Made by a program: the position numbers and the translations under genes | Shown here: positions 27,444 through 34,514 of the stretch, piece after piece | Position numbering within the stretch: position 1 is the first letter of the stretch | How the letters are laid out: each line of letters starts with the position of its first letter | Notes under the pieces: model-generated | Told to the model about the DNA's origin: nothing | Databases searched by the model: none | The model's input: only the letters and a program-made list of their open reading frames with translations | Source: Mesorhizobium huakuii | Lineage (GTDB): Bacteria; Pseudomonadota; Alphaproteobacteria; Rhizobiales; Rhizobiaceae | Direction: 5' to 3' | Assembly (NCBI RefSeq): GCF_030160235.1 | Contig: NZ_BSNY01000021.1 | Location: forward strand, 1-64,000 | DNA length: 64,000 nt

Positions 27444-28238
27444 TCAGTTGCTCGGCGTGAGCACGGTAAAACCCTGTTCCTTGAAGAGCGCGCCGGCCTT
27501 GGCGGACTGCAGGCATTTCAGGAAAGCCGTCGTATCCTTGTCCTTCGAATCGGCGGTCTGGGCAACCGGATAGATGATCGGCGCATGAGAATCCTCCGGG
27601 AAGGTGCCGATCAGCTTGACGCCCTTGTCGGCATGCGCGTCGGTGGCATAGACGATGCCGAGAGCGGCCTCGCCCGTCGAAACCAGCTTGAGCGCCGCGC
27701 GAACATTCTCGGCCTGCGCCACCTTGCCCTCGACCGAGGACCAGACCCCGAGCGATTCCAGTGCCGCCTTGCCGTACTTGCCGGCCGGCACCGCCTTGAA
27801 GTCGCCCATGGCGAGCTTGCCGTCCCCGACCAGCTTGGCAAGGTCGAAACCCTTCTCGATCTTGGCCTCGACCGTCGAATCCTTCGGCGCTACCAGCACG
27901 ATCTCGTTGCCGAGCAGCTTCACCTCGGTGTCGGGCTTGGTCAGCTTCTTGTCGGAAAGATATTTCATCCAGTCGAGATCGGCCGAGATGAAGACGTCGG
28001 CCGGCGCCCCGCCCTCGATCTGCTTGGCGAGTGCCGAGCTTGCCGCATAGGAAACGGTCGCGGCCTCGCCGACATCGGCCTCGCAGGTCTTGTTCACCGC
28101 ATCGAGCGCGTCCTTGAGGCTGGCCGCCGCAAACACCACGACCTTGTCTTGCGCATGCGCGGCCGGCGCCGCCGCCATCAATGTCGCCGCAAGACCGCCA
28201 ATGGCGATCGCCCTCAACCCGAAACCCTTGCGCGTCAT
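27444..28238 (-). CDS. modA: Molybdate-binding periplasmic protein
   Basis: 264-residue binding protein. Signal peptide at 1-29 (AHA-QDK). The mature start VVVFAAASLKDALDAVNKT and the later VSYAASSALAKQIEGGAPADVFISADLDWMKYL are the two ModA oxyanion-binding blocks, with serines and a following tyrosine/aspartate. Captures molybdate (or tungstate) for ModBC. The ATG at 28238 follows GGGAGAG; a candidate Mo-box lies about 50-70 bp upstream, so repression by ModE at high molybdate is expected. Confidence 0.94.
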   Translation of the reverse strand: MTRKGFGLRAIAIGGLAATLMAAAPAAHAQDKVVVFAAASLKDALDAVNKTCEADVGEAATVSYAASSALAKQIEGGAPADVFISADLDWMKYLSDKKLTKPDTEVKLLGNEIVLVAPKDSTVEAKIEKGFDLAKLVGDGKLAMGDFKAVPAGKYGKAALESLGVWSSVEGKVAQAENVRAALKLVSTGEAALGIVYATDAHADKGVKLIGTFPEDSHAPIIYPVAQTADSKDKDTTAFLKCLQSAKAGALFKEQGFTVLTPSN

Positions 28239-28286
28239 CGAAAACTCTCCCTGGTTTGAAATCCGTCCGGCGCGAAGCCTGCCGAT

Positions 28287-28310
28287 CGATATATCCGCAT
28301 GAATATAACA
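28287..28310. promoter_or_regulatory. Candidate ModE operator (Mo-box) before modA
   Basis: CGATATAT (28287-28294) and ATATAACA (28303-28310) form an inverted pair with matching TATAT cores, 8 nt between arms, resembling the CGNTATATA-N-TATATANCG ModE site. It lies 49-72 bp upstream of the modA start and about 140 bp from the divergent Mop gene, so it could serve both. Confidence 0.5.
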
Positions 28311-28448
28311 AGGGAAGGCCCGGCGCCTTGCGAAAACGCCTATGCCCCGCCGACTGTTCTGGTAGGACGGGCGGGAAACCAATGCATGTCGCCCAAAAGT
28401 GACCTCGGTTTTGGGAAAACGGCATGCATAAAAGCGATGGAGAGCCCG

Positions 28449-28658
28449 ATGAAGATCAGTGCCCGCAATGTGCTCAAGGGAACGATCGCCGAAATCGTCA
28501 AGGGAGCCACCACTTCGCATGTCAGGATCGACATTGGCGGCGGCGCCATCGTCACCGCCTCGATCACCAACGAAGCCGTCGCCGACCTCAAGCTCGAAAA
28601 GGGCAAACAGGCCTATGCCGTGGTCAAGGCCTCGGACGTGATCGTCGGCATCGACTGA
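28449..28658 (+). CDS. Single Mop/TOBE-domain molybdate-binding protein
   Basis: 69-residue molbindin: SARNVLKGTIAEIVKGATTSHVRIDIGGGAIVTASI is the Mop fold beginning, and the whole protein is one TOBE domain. Molbindins assemble into small oligomers and store or buffer molybdate in the cytoplasm. The ATG at 28449 has GGAGAG upstream; an ATG at 28437 would add four residues. It is divergent from modABC and ends 12 bp before the convergent thyA stop. It completes a molybdate module of uptake, regulation and storage. Confidence 0.88.
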   Translation: MKISARNVLKGTIAEIVKGATTSHVRIDIGGGAIVTASITNEAVADLKLEKGKQAYAVVKASDVIVGID

Positions 28659-28670
28659 ACCGTCAGTTGC

Positions 28671-29465
28671 TCAGACCGCGATCGGCGCCTTGATCGAGGC
28701 ATCGGCAACGTAGTTTTCCAGGCGGAAATCCTCAAAGCGGAAGGCGAACAGGTCCTTCACCTCAGGGTTGATCCACATCGTCGGCAGTGCCCTCGGCGTG
28801 CGCTGCAACTGCTCGCGCGCCTGTTCGAAATGGTTCGAATAGAGATGCGCATCGCCCAGCGTGTGGACGAAATCGCCCGGCTTCAGCCCGGTCACCTGCG
28901 CCACCATCAGCGTCAGCAGCGCGTAGGACGCGATGTTGAACGGCACGCCGAGGAAGATGTCGGCCGAACGCTGGTAGAGCTGGCAGGACAGCCGGCCTTC
29001 GGACACGTAGAACTGGAACAGGCAGTGGCAGGGTGGCAGCGCCATTGCTTCCACCTCGGCCGGATTCCAAGCCGAAACGATCAGCCGCCGCGATTGAGGA
29101 TTGCGGCGTATCTCCTTGAGAAGGCCCGCGATCTGGTCGATCGAGCCGCCATGGCCATCCGGCCAGGAGCGCCACTGCCTGCCGTAGACGGGGCCAAGGT
29201 CGCCATTCTCGTCGGCCCATTCGTCCCAGATCGTGACGCCGTGGTCGGTCAGGTATTTGATGTTGGTGTCGCCGGCCAGGAACCACAGGAGTTCATGGAT
29301 GATCGACTTCAGGTGCAGCTTCTTGGTCGTGGTGACCGGAAAGCCGCGCGCCAGGTCGAAACGCATCTGGTAGCCGAAGACGGAGCGCGTGCCGGTGCCG
29401 GTACGGTCGCTACGGTCGGCGCCGTTTTCCAGCACATGCTGCAAGAGGTCGAGATATTGGCGCAT
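28671..29465 (-). CDS. thyA: Thymidylate synthase
   Basis: 264 residues, exactly the E. coli length, converting dUMP to dTMP with methylene-tetrahydrofolate. The nucleophile is C146 in [12 protein letters not shown], and the folate/dUMP motifs [32 protein letters not shown] and [20 protein letters not shown] are all intact. The ATG at 29465 is chosen to match family length; a TTG 10 codons upstream is in frame. The dihydrofolate it releases is recycled by folA, encoded elsewhere in this window. Confidence 0.95.
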   Translation of the reverse strand: MRQYLDLLQHVLENGADRSDRTGTGTRSVFGYQMRFDLARGFPVTTTKKLHLKSIIHELLWFLAGDTNIKYLTDHGVTIWDEWADENGDLGPVYGRQWRSWPDGHGGSIDQIAGLLKEIRRNPQSRRLIVSAWNPAEVEAMALPPCHCLFQFYVSEGRLSCQLYQRSADIFLGVPFNIASYALLTLMVAQVTGLKPGDFVHTLGDAHLYSNHFEQAREQLQRTPRALPTMWINPEVKDLFAFRFEDFRLENYVADASIKAPIAV

Positions 29466-29646
29466 CGGTTCCAGCTCGATTCGAGATTTCACCAATCATA
29501 GCGCATGTGCGCGCCGGCGCCACGCCTGTCTGAGATTCTTTCCCTACCCTGACAGGAAGCGGAGCGCTCTTCAGAACTCGCTCTGGCGAACGGAAAGCGC
29601 GGAAAACCACGCCGATCGGTCGCCAGAGCAGAAACTGCGAGGCGCC

Positions 29647-29958
29647 TCAGAGGGCGCCGAGTTTGCCCAGATCCTTGGCCACCAGATAATAGAAGGTCAC
29701 CCGGCTCTTGGTGTTGTCGGCGTGCATCGCCTTGCAGGTCTTCTCGATCGACGCGTCGGCCTTCGCCCCGTCGCTGACCCCGAGCTTCTTGGCCACCCAG
29801 CTCTCCTTGACGCGCTCGAGCTCCTTCGGGTCGGTGCAGGACACCAGCGAGGAATCGCGGTTCCTCAGCGCAATTCCCAGATGCTTGACGATCTTATCGA
29901 CCGCGTCGGCGCTGGCGCCCGCGTCGTACTTCTTCACATCCGCAAGATAGTCGGCCAT
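29647..29958 (-). CDS. DUF2853 family protein
   Basis: 103-residue soluble, lysine-rich protein beginning MADYLADVKKYDAGASADAVDKIVKHLGIAL, which I recognise as DUF2853, a bacterial family of unknown function with an all-helical fold. Two cysteines (VSCTDPKEL and EKTCKAM) are present. The ATG at 29958 is preferred over an upstream in-frame start at 30018. It is a single gene; a 181-bp gap to thyA contains a 9-bp inverted repeat (29581-29589 / 29620-29628). No role can be assigned. Confidence 0.8.
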   Translation of the reverse strand: MADYLADVKKYDAGASADAVDKIVKHLGIALRNRDSSLVSCTDPKELERVKESWVAKKLGVSDGAKADASIEKTCKAMHADNTKSRVTFYYLVAKDLGKLGAL

Positions 29959-30189
29959 CAAAATTCCCCTCGTCGGCGCCACGGATCCGATCGATGAGGG
30001 CTGTGGCGCGCTTCGCAATCTGTGCGCTAGGTCGGCAACTCCTCACCGCTCGCAAAGCTTCCGTTGAGACCGCGCCCAAGTCAACCCTTGGCCGTCGCAA
30101 TTTGACACAGGGACAAAGCCTCATTGCGGCCTTTCATTTCCACGCAACGCCCCCTATATTCGATTTGTCGGCTTGACCGACTATGGCGA

Positions 30190-30475
30190 TAAATGGGCGA
30201 TGAAATAAGCCGTTCGGACCCGGGGGCGGTACCCGGCGCCTCCACCAAAAGCCGCTGTTGACGACAGAGCGGTTTTTGCTGGGGGCGAAATAGGATCGAC
30301 GAAGGTGTAAAGATCGTACTTTTGCCCGGCATTGTACCACCGTCATCGGGCTAAACTTATAGTTGCCAACGACAACTATGCGGAAGCACGTCTCGCTGCT
30401 TAATGCAGTGCGATAGCTTCAAATCAAGCCCTAGGGGTTCGCACTTCTAGGCGGGGTTCGGAGGTACCTGGCAAC
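30190..30475 (+). ncRNA. ssrA: Permuted two-piece transfer-messenger RNA (tmRNA)
   Basis: Rescues stalled ribosomes and tags the nascent protein. Gene order is permuted, as in Alphaproteobacteria: the acceptor piece comes first and ends with CCA at 30245-30247, then a spacer hairpin, then the coding piece from about 30281 (GGGGGCGAAATAGGATCGAC). GGGGGCG (30281-30287) pairs with CGCCTCC (30237-30243) as acceptor stem. The tag frame 30365-30403 reads ANDNYAEARLAA then TAA. Mature ends are approximate: the 5' limit and the 3' limit after the last pseudoknot could not be fixed. About 200 bp upstream hold no gene; a TTGACA at 30102 is a possible -35. Confidence 0.93.
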
Positions 30476-30601
30476 AGAAACCTCCACTTCTCCCCCTCGA
30501 TCGACGTCATGTGCAACGGCCTTTTTTGCCGTCCAGACTTCGCGCGGCCGTTGGCCCCGCCAAGCCACCGCATCGCGTGTCTCTTTCTCCATGAGCAAGA
30601 A

Positions 30602-31153
30602 ATGCAAAACGATTCCGATCGATTCTTCGTGCTGACCGGTGGTCCGGGCTCCGGCAAGACCACTTTGATCGCAGCCCTGTGTCAGGCAGGCTTCGCGACT
30701 TCAGTCGAAGCCGGGCGCGGCATCATCCGCGACCAGTCCTCGATAGGCGGAAGCGCCCTGCCCTGGAGCGACCGCGCGCTGTTCGCCGAACTCATGCTGT
30801 CGTGGGAAATGCGCTCATATCGCAACGCCGTCGAACAGAAGGGACCGGTCTTCTTCGATCGCGGCGTGCCGGACACGCTCGGCTATCTCAGGCTGAGCGG
30901 GCTGCCCGTGGCAGAACACGTCAATACCGCCGCCAAGCACTTCCGCTACAATCCGCGCGTTTTCATCGCGCCGCCATGGCCTGACATTTTCGCGCAGGAT
31001 CAAGAGCGCAAGCAGACGCCAGACGAGGCCGAGCGCACCTACCATGCGATGGCCGAAATCTATACGGAGCTGGGCTACGAGCTGGTTCCGTTGCCCCTGG
31101 CACCGGTCGAGACACGAATGCGTTTCGTATTGGCCGAGGCAGGGCTGAAATGA
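30602..31153 (+). CDS. P-loop ATPase/kinase-like protein
   Basis: 183-residue soluble protein with Walker A GGPGSGKTTL (about 13-22) and a following EAGRGIIRDQ segment; FFDRGVPDTLGYLRLSG in mid-chain matches the AAA_28-type small ATPase/kinase group. The fold resembles nucleoside or thymidylate kinases, but no substrate can be assigned. The ATG at 30602 is taken because it directly precedes the P-loop strand; an open frame reaches back to 30509. It is a single gene between ssrA and a strong terminator that includes its stop codon. Confidence 0.75.
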   Translation: MQNDSDRFFVLTGGPGSGKTTLIAALCQAGFATSVEAGRGIIRDQSSIGGSALPWSDRALFAELMLSWEMRSYRNAVEQKGPVFFDRGVPDTLGYLRLSGLPVAEHVNTAAKHFRYNPRVFIAPPWPDIFAQDQERKQTPDEAERTYHAMAEIYTELGYELVPLPLAPVETRMRFVLAEAGLK

Positions 31154-31180
31154 AAAGGCCGGGAAAACCCGGCCTTTTCA
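31151..31180. terminator. Bidirectional rho-independent terminator
   Basis: TGAAAAGGCCGGG (31151-31163), loop AAAA, CCCGGCCTTTTCA (31168-31180): a perfect 13-bp stem with A-rich left and T-rich right flanks, active for both the P-loop gene and the convergent efflux gene. The stop codon TGA of the P-loop gene is the first triplet of the stem. Confidence 0.85.
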
Positions 31181-31198
31181 TGTGTTTGAAAGCAGTGC

Positions 31199-32404
31199 TT
31201 ATTCCGCCGGCGCTTCGACCGCTTCGCGCGAACGGCCGAGCGTGACCTTGGCCAGCGTGAAGGAAATCACCGCGCAGAGCGTAATGCCGGCGACCATCGG
31301 CAGCGGCGTGCCGTCGAAGAACACGCCGGCGACGCCCATGGCGAGCGCGCCGATGGCGAAGTGCAGCGTGCCCATCAGGGCCGAGGCCGTGCCGGCGATC
31401 TCGCCATGCTCTTCCATGGCCAGCACCGAGGTGGTCGGAATGACCAGGCCAAGGAAGCCGTAGCCGACGAACAGCAGGGCTGCCATCACATCGAGCCGGT
31501 CGACGCCCGTCGCCATGATCGCGAGCAGCACCACCATCGTCGAGGCGTAGCCGGTCACCGCGACGCGCACCACGCGCCGCAGCCCGAAACGCTCGGCCAG
31601 CAGCCCCGTCAGCTGCGACATGCCGATGAAGGCCACCGCATTGATCGAGAAGAACACGCTGTAGACCGAAGGCGACAGCCCGTAATGGTCGATCAGGATG
31701 AAGGACGAGCTCGACAGATAGACAAAGAAGCTCGCAATGCCGAAACCGGCGATCGCCACCAGGCCGAGGAAGTTGCGGTCACCCATCAGGAAGCGGTAGC
31801 CGGCGAGTGCGGTGCCGAAGGAGGAACCGACGCGTTCTTCAGCCGGCCGCGTCTCCTTGAGCGAGGTCGCGAGCAGGATGGTGGCAAGGGCTGCCGCACC
31901 GGTCACCGTCCAGAACACGGCGCGCCAGCCGAAATTCTCGATGATCTGGCTGCCGGTCAGCGGCGCCAGGATCGGCGATACCGAGAAAACCAGCATCAGC
32001 AAGGACATCAGCTTGGCCGCCTCATTGCCGGTGTGCAGGTCGCGTACGATGGCGCGCGGCACCGCCATGCCGGCGCTGGCGCCAAGCCCCTGCAGGAAGC
32101 GGAAGGCGATCAGCCACTCGATGGTCGGGCTCATCGCCGAACCGATGCCGCCGACCATGAACAGCGCAAGGCCGCCATAGAGCGGCAGCTTGCGGCCGAC
32201 CATGTCGGAGATCGGCCCGACGACGATCTGGCCGAAACCCATGGACAGGAAGAAGATCAGCAGGCTCATCTGCACGGCGGCGGTGCCGGCGTGCAGATCC
32301 GCGCCGATCGACGGCAAGGCGGGAAGGTACATGTCGATCGCGAAGGGGCCGATGGCGGACAACAGGCCGAGCACGACCGCGATGCGGAGGAATTTGGGAC
32401 TCAT
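31199..32404 (-). CDS. MFS drug-efflux transporter, Bcr/CflA type
   Basis: 401-residue inner-membrane antiporter with 12 predicted helices. AIDMYLPALPSIGADL in helix 1 and GPISDMVGRKLPLYGG (the loop 2-3 motif A) are typical of the Bcr/CflA subfamily of drug:H+ antiporters; FRFLQGLGASAGMAVPRAIVRDL is motif B/C. Expected to export one or more toxic compounds such as bicyclomycin-like drugs; the actual substrates are unknown. Divergent from a TetR regulator, which probably represses it. Confidence 0.88.
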   Translation of the reverse strand: MSPKFLRIAVVLGLLSAIGPFAIDMYLPALPSIGADLHAGTAAVQMSLLIFFLSMGFGQIVVGPISDMVGRKLPLYGGLALFMVGGIGSAMSPTIEWLIAFRFLQGLGASAGMAVPRAIVRDLHTGNEAAKLMSLLMLVFSVSPILAPLTGSQIIENFGWRAVFWTVTGAAALATILLATSLKETRPAEERVGSSFGTALAGYRFLMGDRNFLGLVAIAGFGIASFFVYLSSSSFILIDHYGLSPSVYSVFFSINAVAFIGMSQLTGLLAERFGLRRVVRVAVTGYASTMVVLLAIMATGVDRLDVMAALLFVGYGFLGLVIPTTSVLAMEEHGEIAGTASALMGTLHFAIGALAMGVAGVFFDGTPLPMVAGITLCAVISFTLAKVTLGRSREAVEAPAE

Positions 32405-32535
32405 GATATTGGCTTCTTTCGAAATCTGGTTGCCGCCGCCAGGCGACGTCTAACCCTAGGACGTTCCATCCCATGAGACACCGACACTCAAGGAGCGAAT
32501 TCTATTCGTCCCCAGTGCGAAATCTCTTTATCGTA

Positions 32536-32553
32536 TGTCCACAAATTTAGACA
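32536..32553. promoter_or_regulatory. Candidate TetR operator
   Basis: TGTCCACAAATTTAGACA is an 18-bp imperfect palindrome (TGTC...GACA around AAATTT) followed by a second TGTC at 32559. It lies 40 bp upstream of the TetR start in the 188-bp divergent region, so it could repress both genes. Confidence 0.45.
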
Positions 32554-32592
32554 CTCTTGTCCAAATCGTCAATCGCCTCTATATATGTTTTC

Positions 32593-33282
32593 ATGAGAGC
32601 GAGCGTTTCTCCTGACATTTTCCCGCCACGTGGCCACGAGGCCAAGCGCCTGTCGATCGTCGACGCCGCCGCAGGCGTTTTTTGCCGTGAAGGCTTCGCC
32701 GGCGCCAATATCGACCTGATTGCAGCCGAGGCCGGCGTCTCTCGCCAGACCGTCTACAACCACCATGGCGACAAGGAAAAGCTCTTCATGGCCGTCGTGC
32801 GCGACCTCACCGATCGCTGCAATGTCGGCATTTTCGCCACCATAGCCACCTTCCCTGACCAGCCCGGCGATCTCGAAGCGGATTTGATCGGCTTTGCCGT
32901 GCGCCTGAACCAGAATTGCATCTGCAATCGCGACGGAAAATTCCTGCGCAAGCTGATCCAGACCGAAGGCGAGCGCTACCCCGAACTGTTTGCCGAATGG
33001 CGCGAACAGGGTCCGGGCACGACATGGCCGGCAATCGCCGCCCGCTTCGCCCGCCTCGCCTATGGCGGTTACCTCACCATCGACGACCCCGACGTCGCGG
33101 CGCGCCAGTTCCTCGGCCTGGTCAATGCCGAACTGCAGACCACTTTCATGCTCGGCGGCACGCCGCGCGAGGACGAAGTGGTGCAATCGGCGACGAATGG
33201 CGTGCGCACCTTCCTGCGCGCTTTCGGCAAGAGCCCCGCCCTGGGCAGCGTCAAAAAGCACACTGCGCTGGCTAACGCATAG
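32593..33282 (+). CDS. TetR/AcrR-family regulator
   Basis: 229-residue regulator: an N-terminal TetR helix-turn-helix (about 17-63, with IDLIAAEAGVSRQTVYNHHGDKEKLF) and a C-terminal ligand domain resembling the AefR-like TetR_C group (with LRKLIQTEGERYPEL). The ATG at 32593 is preferred to an in-frame TTG at 32557. Placed head-to-head with the Bcr/CflA pump, it is the likely local repressor that releases on drug binding. It may also repress itself. Confidence 0.87.
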   Translation: MRASVSPDIFPPRGHEAKRLSIVDAAAGVFCREGFAGANIDLIAAEAGVSRQTVYNHHGDKEKLFMAVVRDLTDRCNVGIFATIATFPDQPGDLEADLIGFAVRLNQNCICNRDGKFLRKLIQTEGERYPELFAEWREQGPGTTWPAIAARFARLAYGGYLTIDDPDVAARQFLGLVNAELQTTFMLGGTPREDEVVQSATNGVRTFLRAFGKSPALGSVKKHTALANA

Positions 33283-33295
33283 CGTTTGCGGTTGC

Positions 33296-33313
33296 CGGCA
33301 AGCCGGCTTGCCG
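33296..33313. terminator. 18-bp palindrome after tetR
   Basis: CGGCAAGCCGGCTTGCCG is a perfect palindrome 14 bp after the tetR stop. No T-tract follows, so it is a possible rho-dependent end or intergenic palindrome rather than a clear terminator. The remaining gap to sspB (146 bp in all) holds no gene. Confidence 0.45.
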
Positions 33314-33428
33314 ATCAAATCGTCGGCAATAGTCCTCGCTTCGACGCGACGTTGGGCTATATCAGGTTTACGCCGCGCTCAAGCTTGATTACAGCTATGC
33401 GGACGATTCAACGGAACCCGACCACCAC

Positions 33429-33965
33429 ATGGCCGACGACCACATCCGCTACGACATTCTGGCCCAGGAGGCGTTGCGCGGCGTCATGCGCAAGGTCCTG
33501 GCCGAGGTCGCACGCACCGGCCTCCCCGGCAACCATCATTTCTTCATCACCTTCCTGACCGGCGCGCCCGGCGTACGCGTGTCGTCGCGCCTGCGCGAGC
33601 GCTATCCCGAGCAGATGACCATAGTCATCCAGTTCCAGTACTGGGACCTGAAGGTGACAGACACCGGCTTCGAGGTTGGCCTGTCCTTCTCCGACGTGCC
33701 TGAGAAACTGGAAATCCCGTTCTCGGCCGTACGTGGCTTCTACGACCCCTCGGTCAATTTCGAGCTCGAGTTCGACGTCAAGACCGATGCGCAGCCTGAA
33801 GAGGAACCGGCCCAGCCTGCATCCGAGCCGCTGACCATCGTTTCCGAGAAGAAGCCGAAGGCCGAGAAGAAGGCTGCCGCCGAGCCGGAGAAGAAGCCCG
33901 CCGCAACCGAGGCCGGCGCCAAGGGCGCCGAAGTGGTTTCGCTCGACGCCTTCCGCAAGAAATAG
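33429..33965 (+). CDS. sspB: ClpXP adaptor protein SspB (alpha type)
   Basis: 178-residue adaptor that recognises ssrA-tagged proteins and delivers them to ClpXP. The folded core (about 1-120) has the SspB beginning IRYDILAQEALRGVMRKVLAEV and the FITFLTGAPGVRVSSRLRERYP and VIQFQYWDLKV strands. A Lys/Ala/Glu-rich flexible linker (about 125-165) leads to the conserved C-terminal tail VVSLDAFRKK, the expected ClpX-docking motif. It heads an operon with DUF4169 and RHH genes. ssrA itself is 3 kb upstream. Confidence 0.92.
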   Translation: MADDHIRYDILAQEALRGVMRKVLAEVARTGLPGNHHFFITFLTGAPGVRVSSRLRERYPEQMTIVIQFQYWDLKVTDTGFEVGLSFSDVPEKLEIPFSAVRGFYDPSVNFELEFDVKTDAQPEEEPAQPASEPLTIVSEKKPKAEKKAAAEPEKKPAATEAGAKGAEVVSLDAFRKK

Positions 33966-33981
33966 GTTCGCGGTCCGCGCC

Positions 33982-34173
33982 ATGGCCGACATCGTCAATC
34001 TCCGCCAGGTTCGAAAACAGAAAGCGCGGGACGAGAAGACGCGCGTCGCCGAACAGAACCGGGCCCTGCATGGCCGTTCCAAGGCGGACAAGCAACGCGA
34101 CCGGCTGAATGCCGACAAGGCCGAGAAATTTGTCGCTGGCCATCGCCTCGATCCGTCCGGCAAGGACGAATAA
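33982..34173 (+). CDS. DUF4169 family small protein
   Basis: 63-residue highly charged protein, MADIVNLRQVRKQKARDEKT and continuing with Lys/Arg/Asp, matching DUF4169, a family of unknown function that follows sspB in Rhizobiales. Probably largely helical or disordered; could bind nucleic acid (speculation). It begins 16 nt after the sspB stop and is followed after 13 nt by the RHH gene. Confidence 0.8.
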   Translation: MADIVNLRQVRKQKARDEKTRVAEQNRALHGRSKADKQRDRLNADKAEKFVAGHRLDPSGKDE

Positions 34174-34186
34174 TGAGCGTCCGGCC

Positions 34187-34414
34187 GTGAGCGTCGTTGA
34201 AAAGCGCTCGGTGACCATTCGCGGCCATCGCACCAGCTATTCCCTTGAAAAGCCCTTCTATGACGACCTCGTCGCCATCGCCGCGGCGAGAAAGCTGACG
34301 CTGGCCGCACTCGTCGCCGAAGTCGATGAGACGCGGCCCCGCGACACCAACCTGTCTTCGGCGCTGCGATTGCATGTCCTGGAATGGGCGAAGCGCGGAA
34401 CCAGCCTGGACTAA
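34187..34414 (+). CDS. Ribbon-helix-helix domain protein
   Basis: 75-residue protein: VEKRSVTIRGHRTSYSLEKPFYDDLVAIAAARKLTLAALVAEVDETRP fits the RHH_4 fold, with the TIRGHRTSYSLE strand contacting DNA and two helices after it. The GTG at 34187 is chosen, 14 nt after the DUF4169 stop, since it gives the usual length; ATG starts further up lie inside DUF4169. Third gene of the sspB operon. DNA targets are unknown; no toxin partner is adjacent. Confidence 0.75.
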   Translation: MSVVEKRSVTIRGHRTSYSLEKPFYDDLVAIAAARKLTLAALVAEVDETRPRDTNLSSALRLHVLEWAKRGTSLD

Positions 34415-34514
34415 AGCAATTCCAGGAAAAGTGTGAGCGGTTTTCCGTCAGGAATTGCGTCAAAACAAAGAGTTAGAGCGGTTCGCCGTTTCCATGAAAC
34501 GGTGAAACGCTCTA
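34415..34514. repeat. Dispersed palindromic element, full copy
   Basis: Two hairpins in tandem. First: GCAATTCC (34416-34423) pairs with GGAATTGC (34451-34458), with nested GGAAAA...TTTTCC. Second: AGAGCG (34475-34480) to CGCTCT (34508-34513) with CCGTTTC-CAT-GAAACGG inside. The first half recurs at 46189-46250. It fills the gap between convergent genes and supplies the stop codon of the CLC gene. Confidence 0.8.

Noticed and set aside
34187-34414. RHH protein as antitoxin of a toxin-antitoxin pair
   Set aside because: The neighbouring genes are sspB and DUF4169 and a convergent CLC channel; no toxin gene is adjacent.
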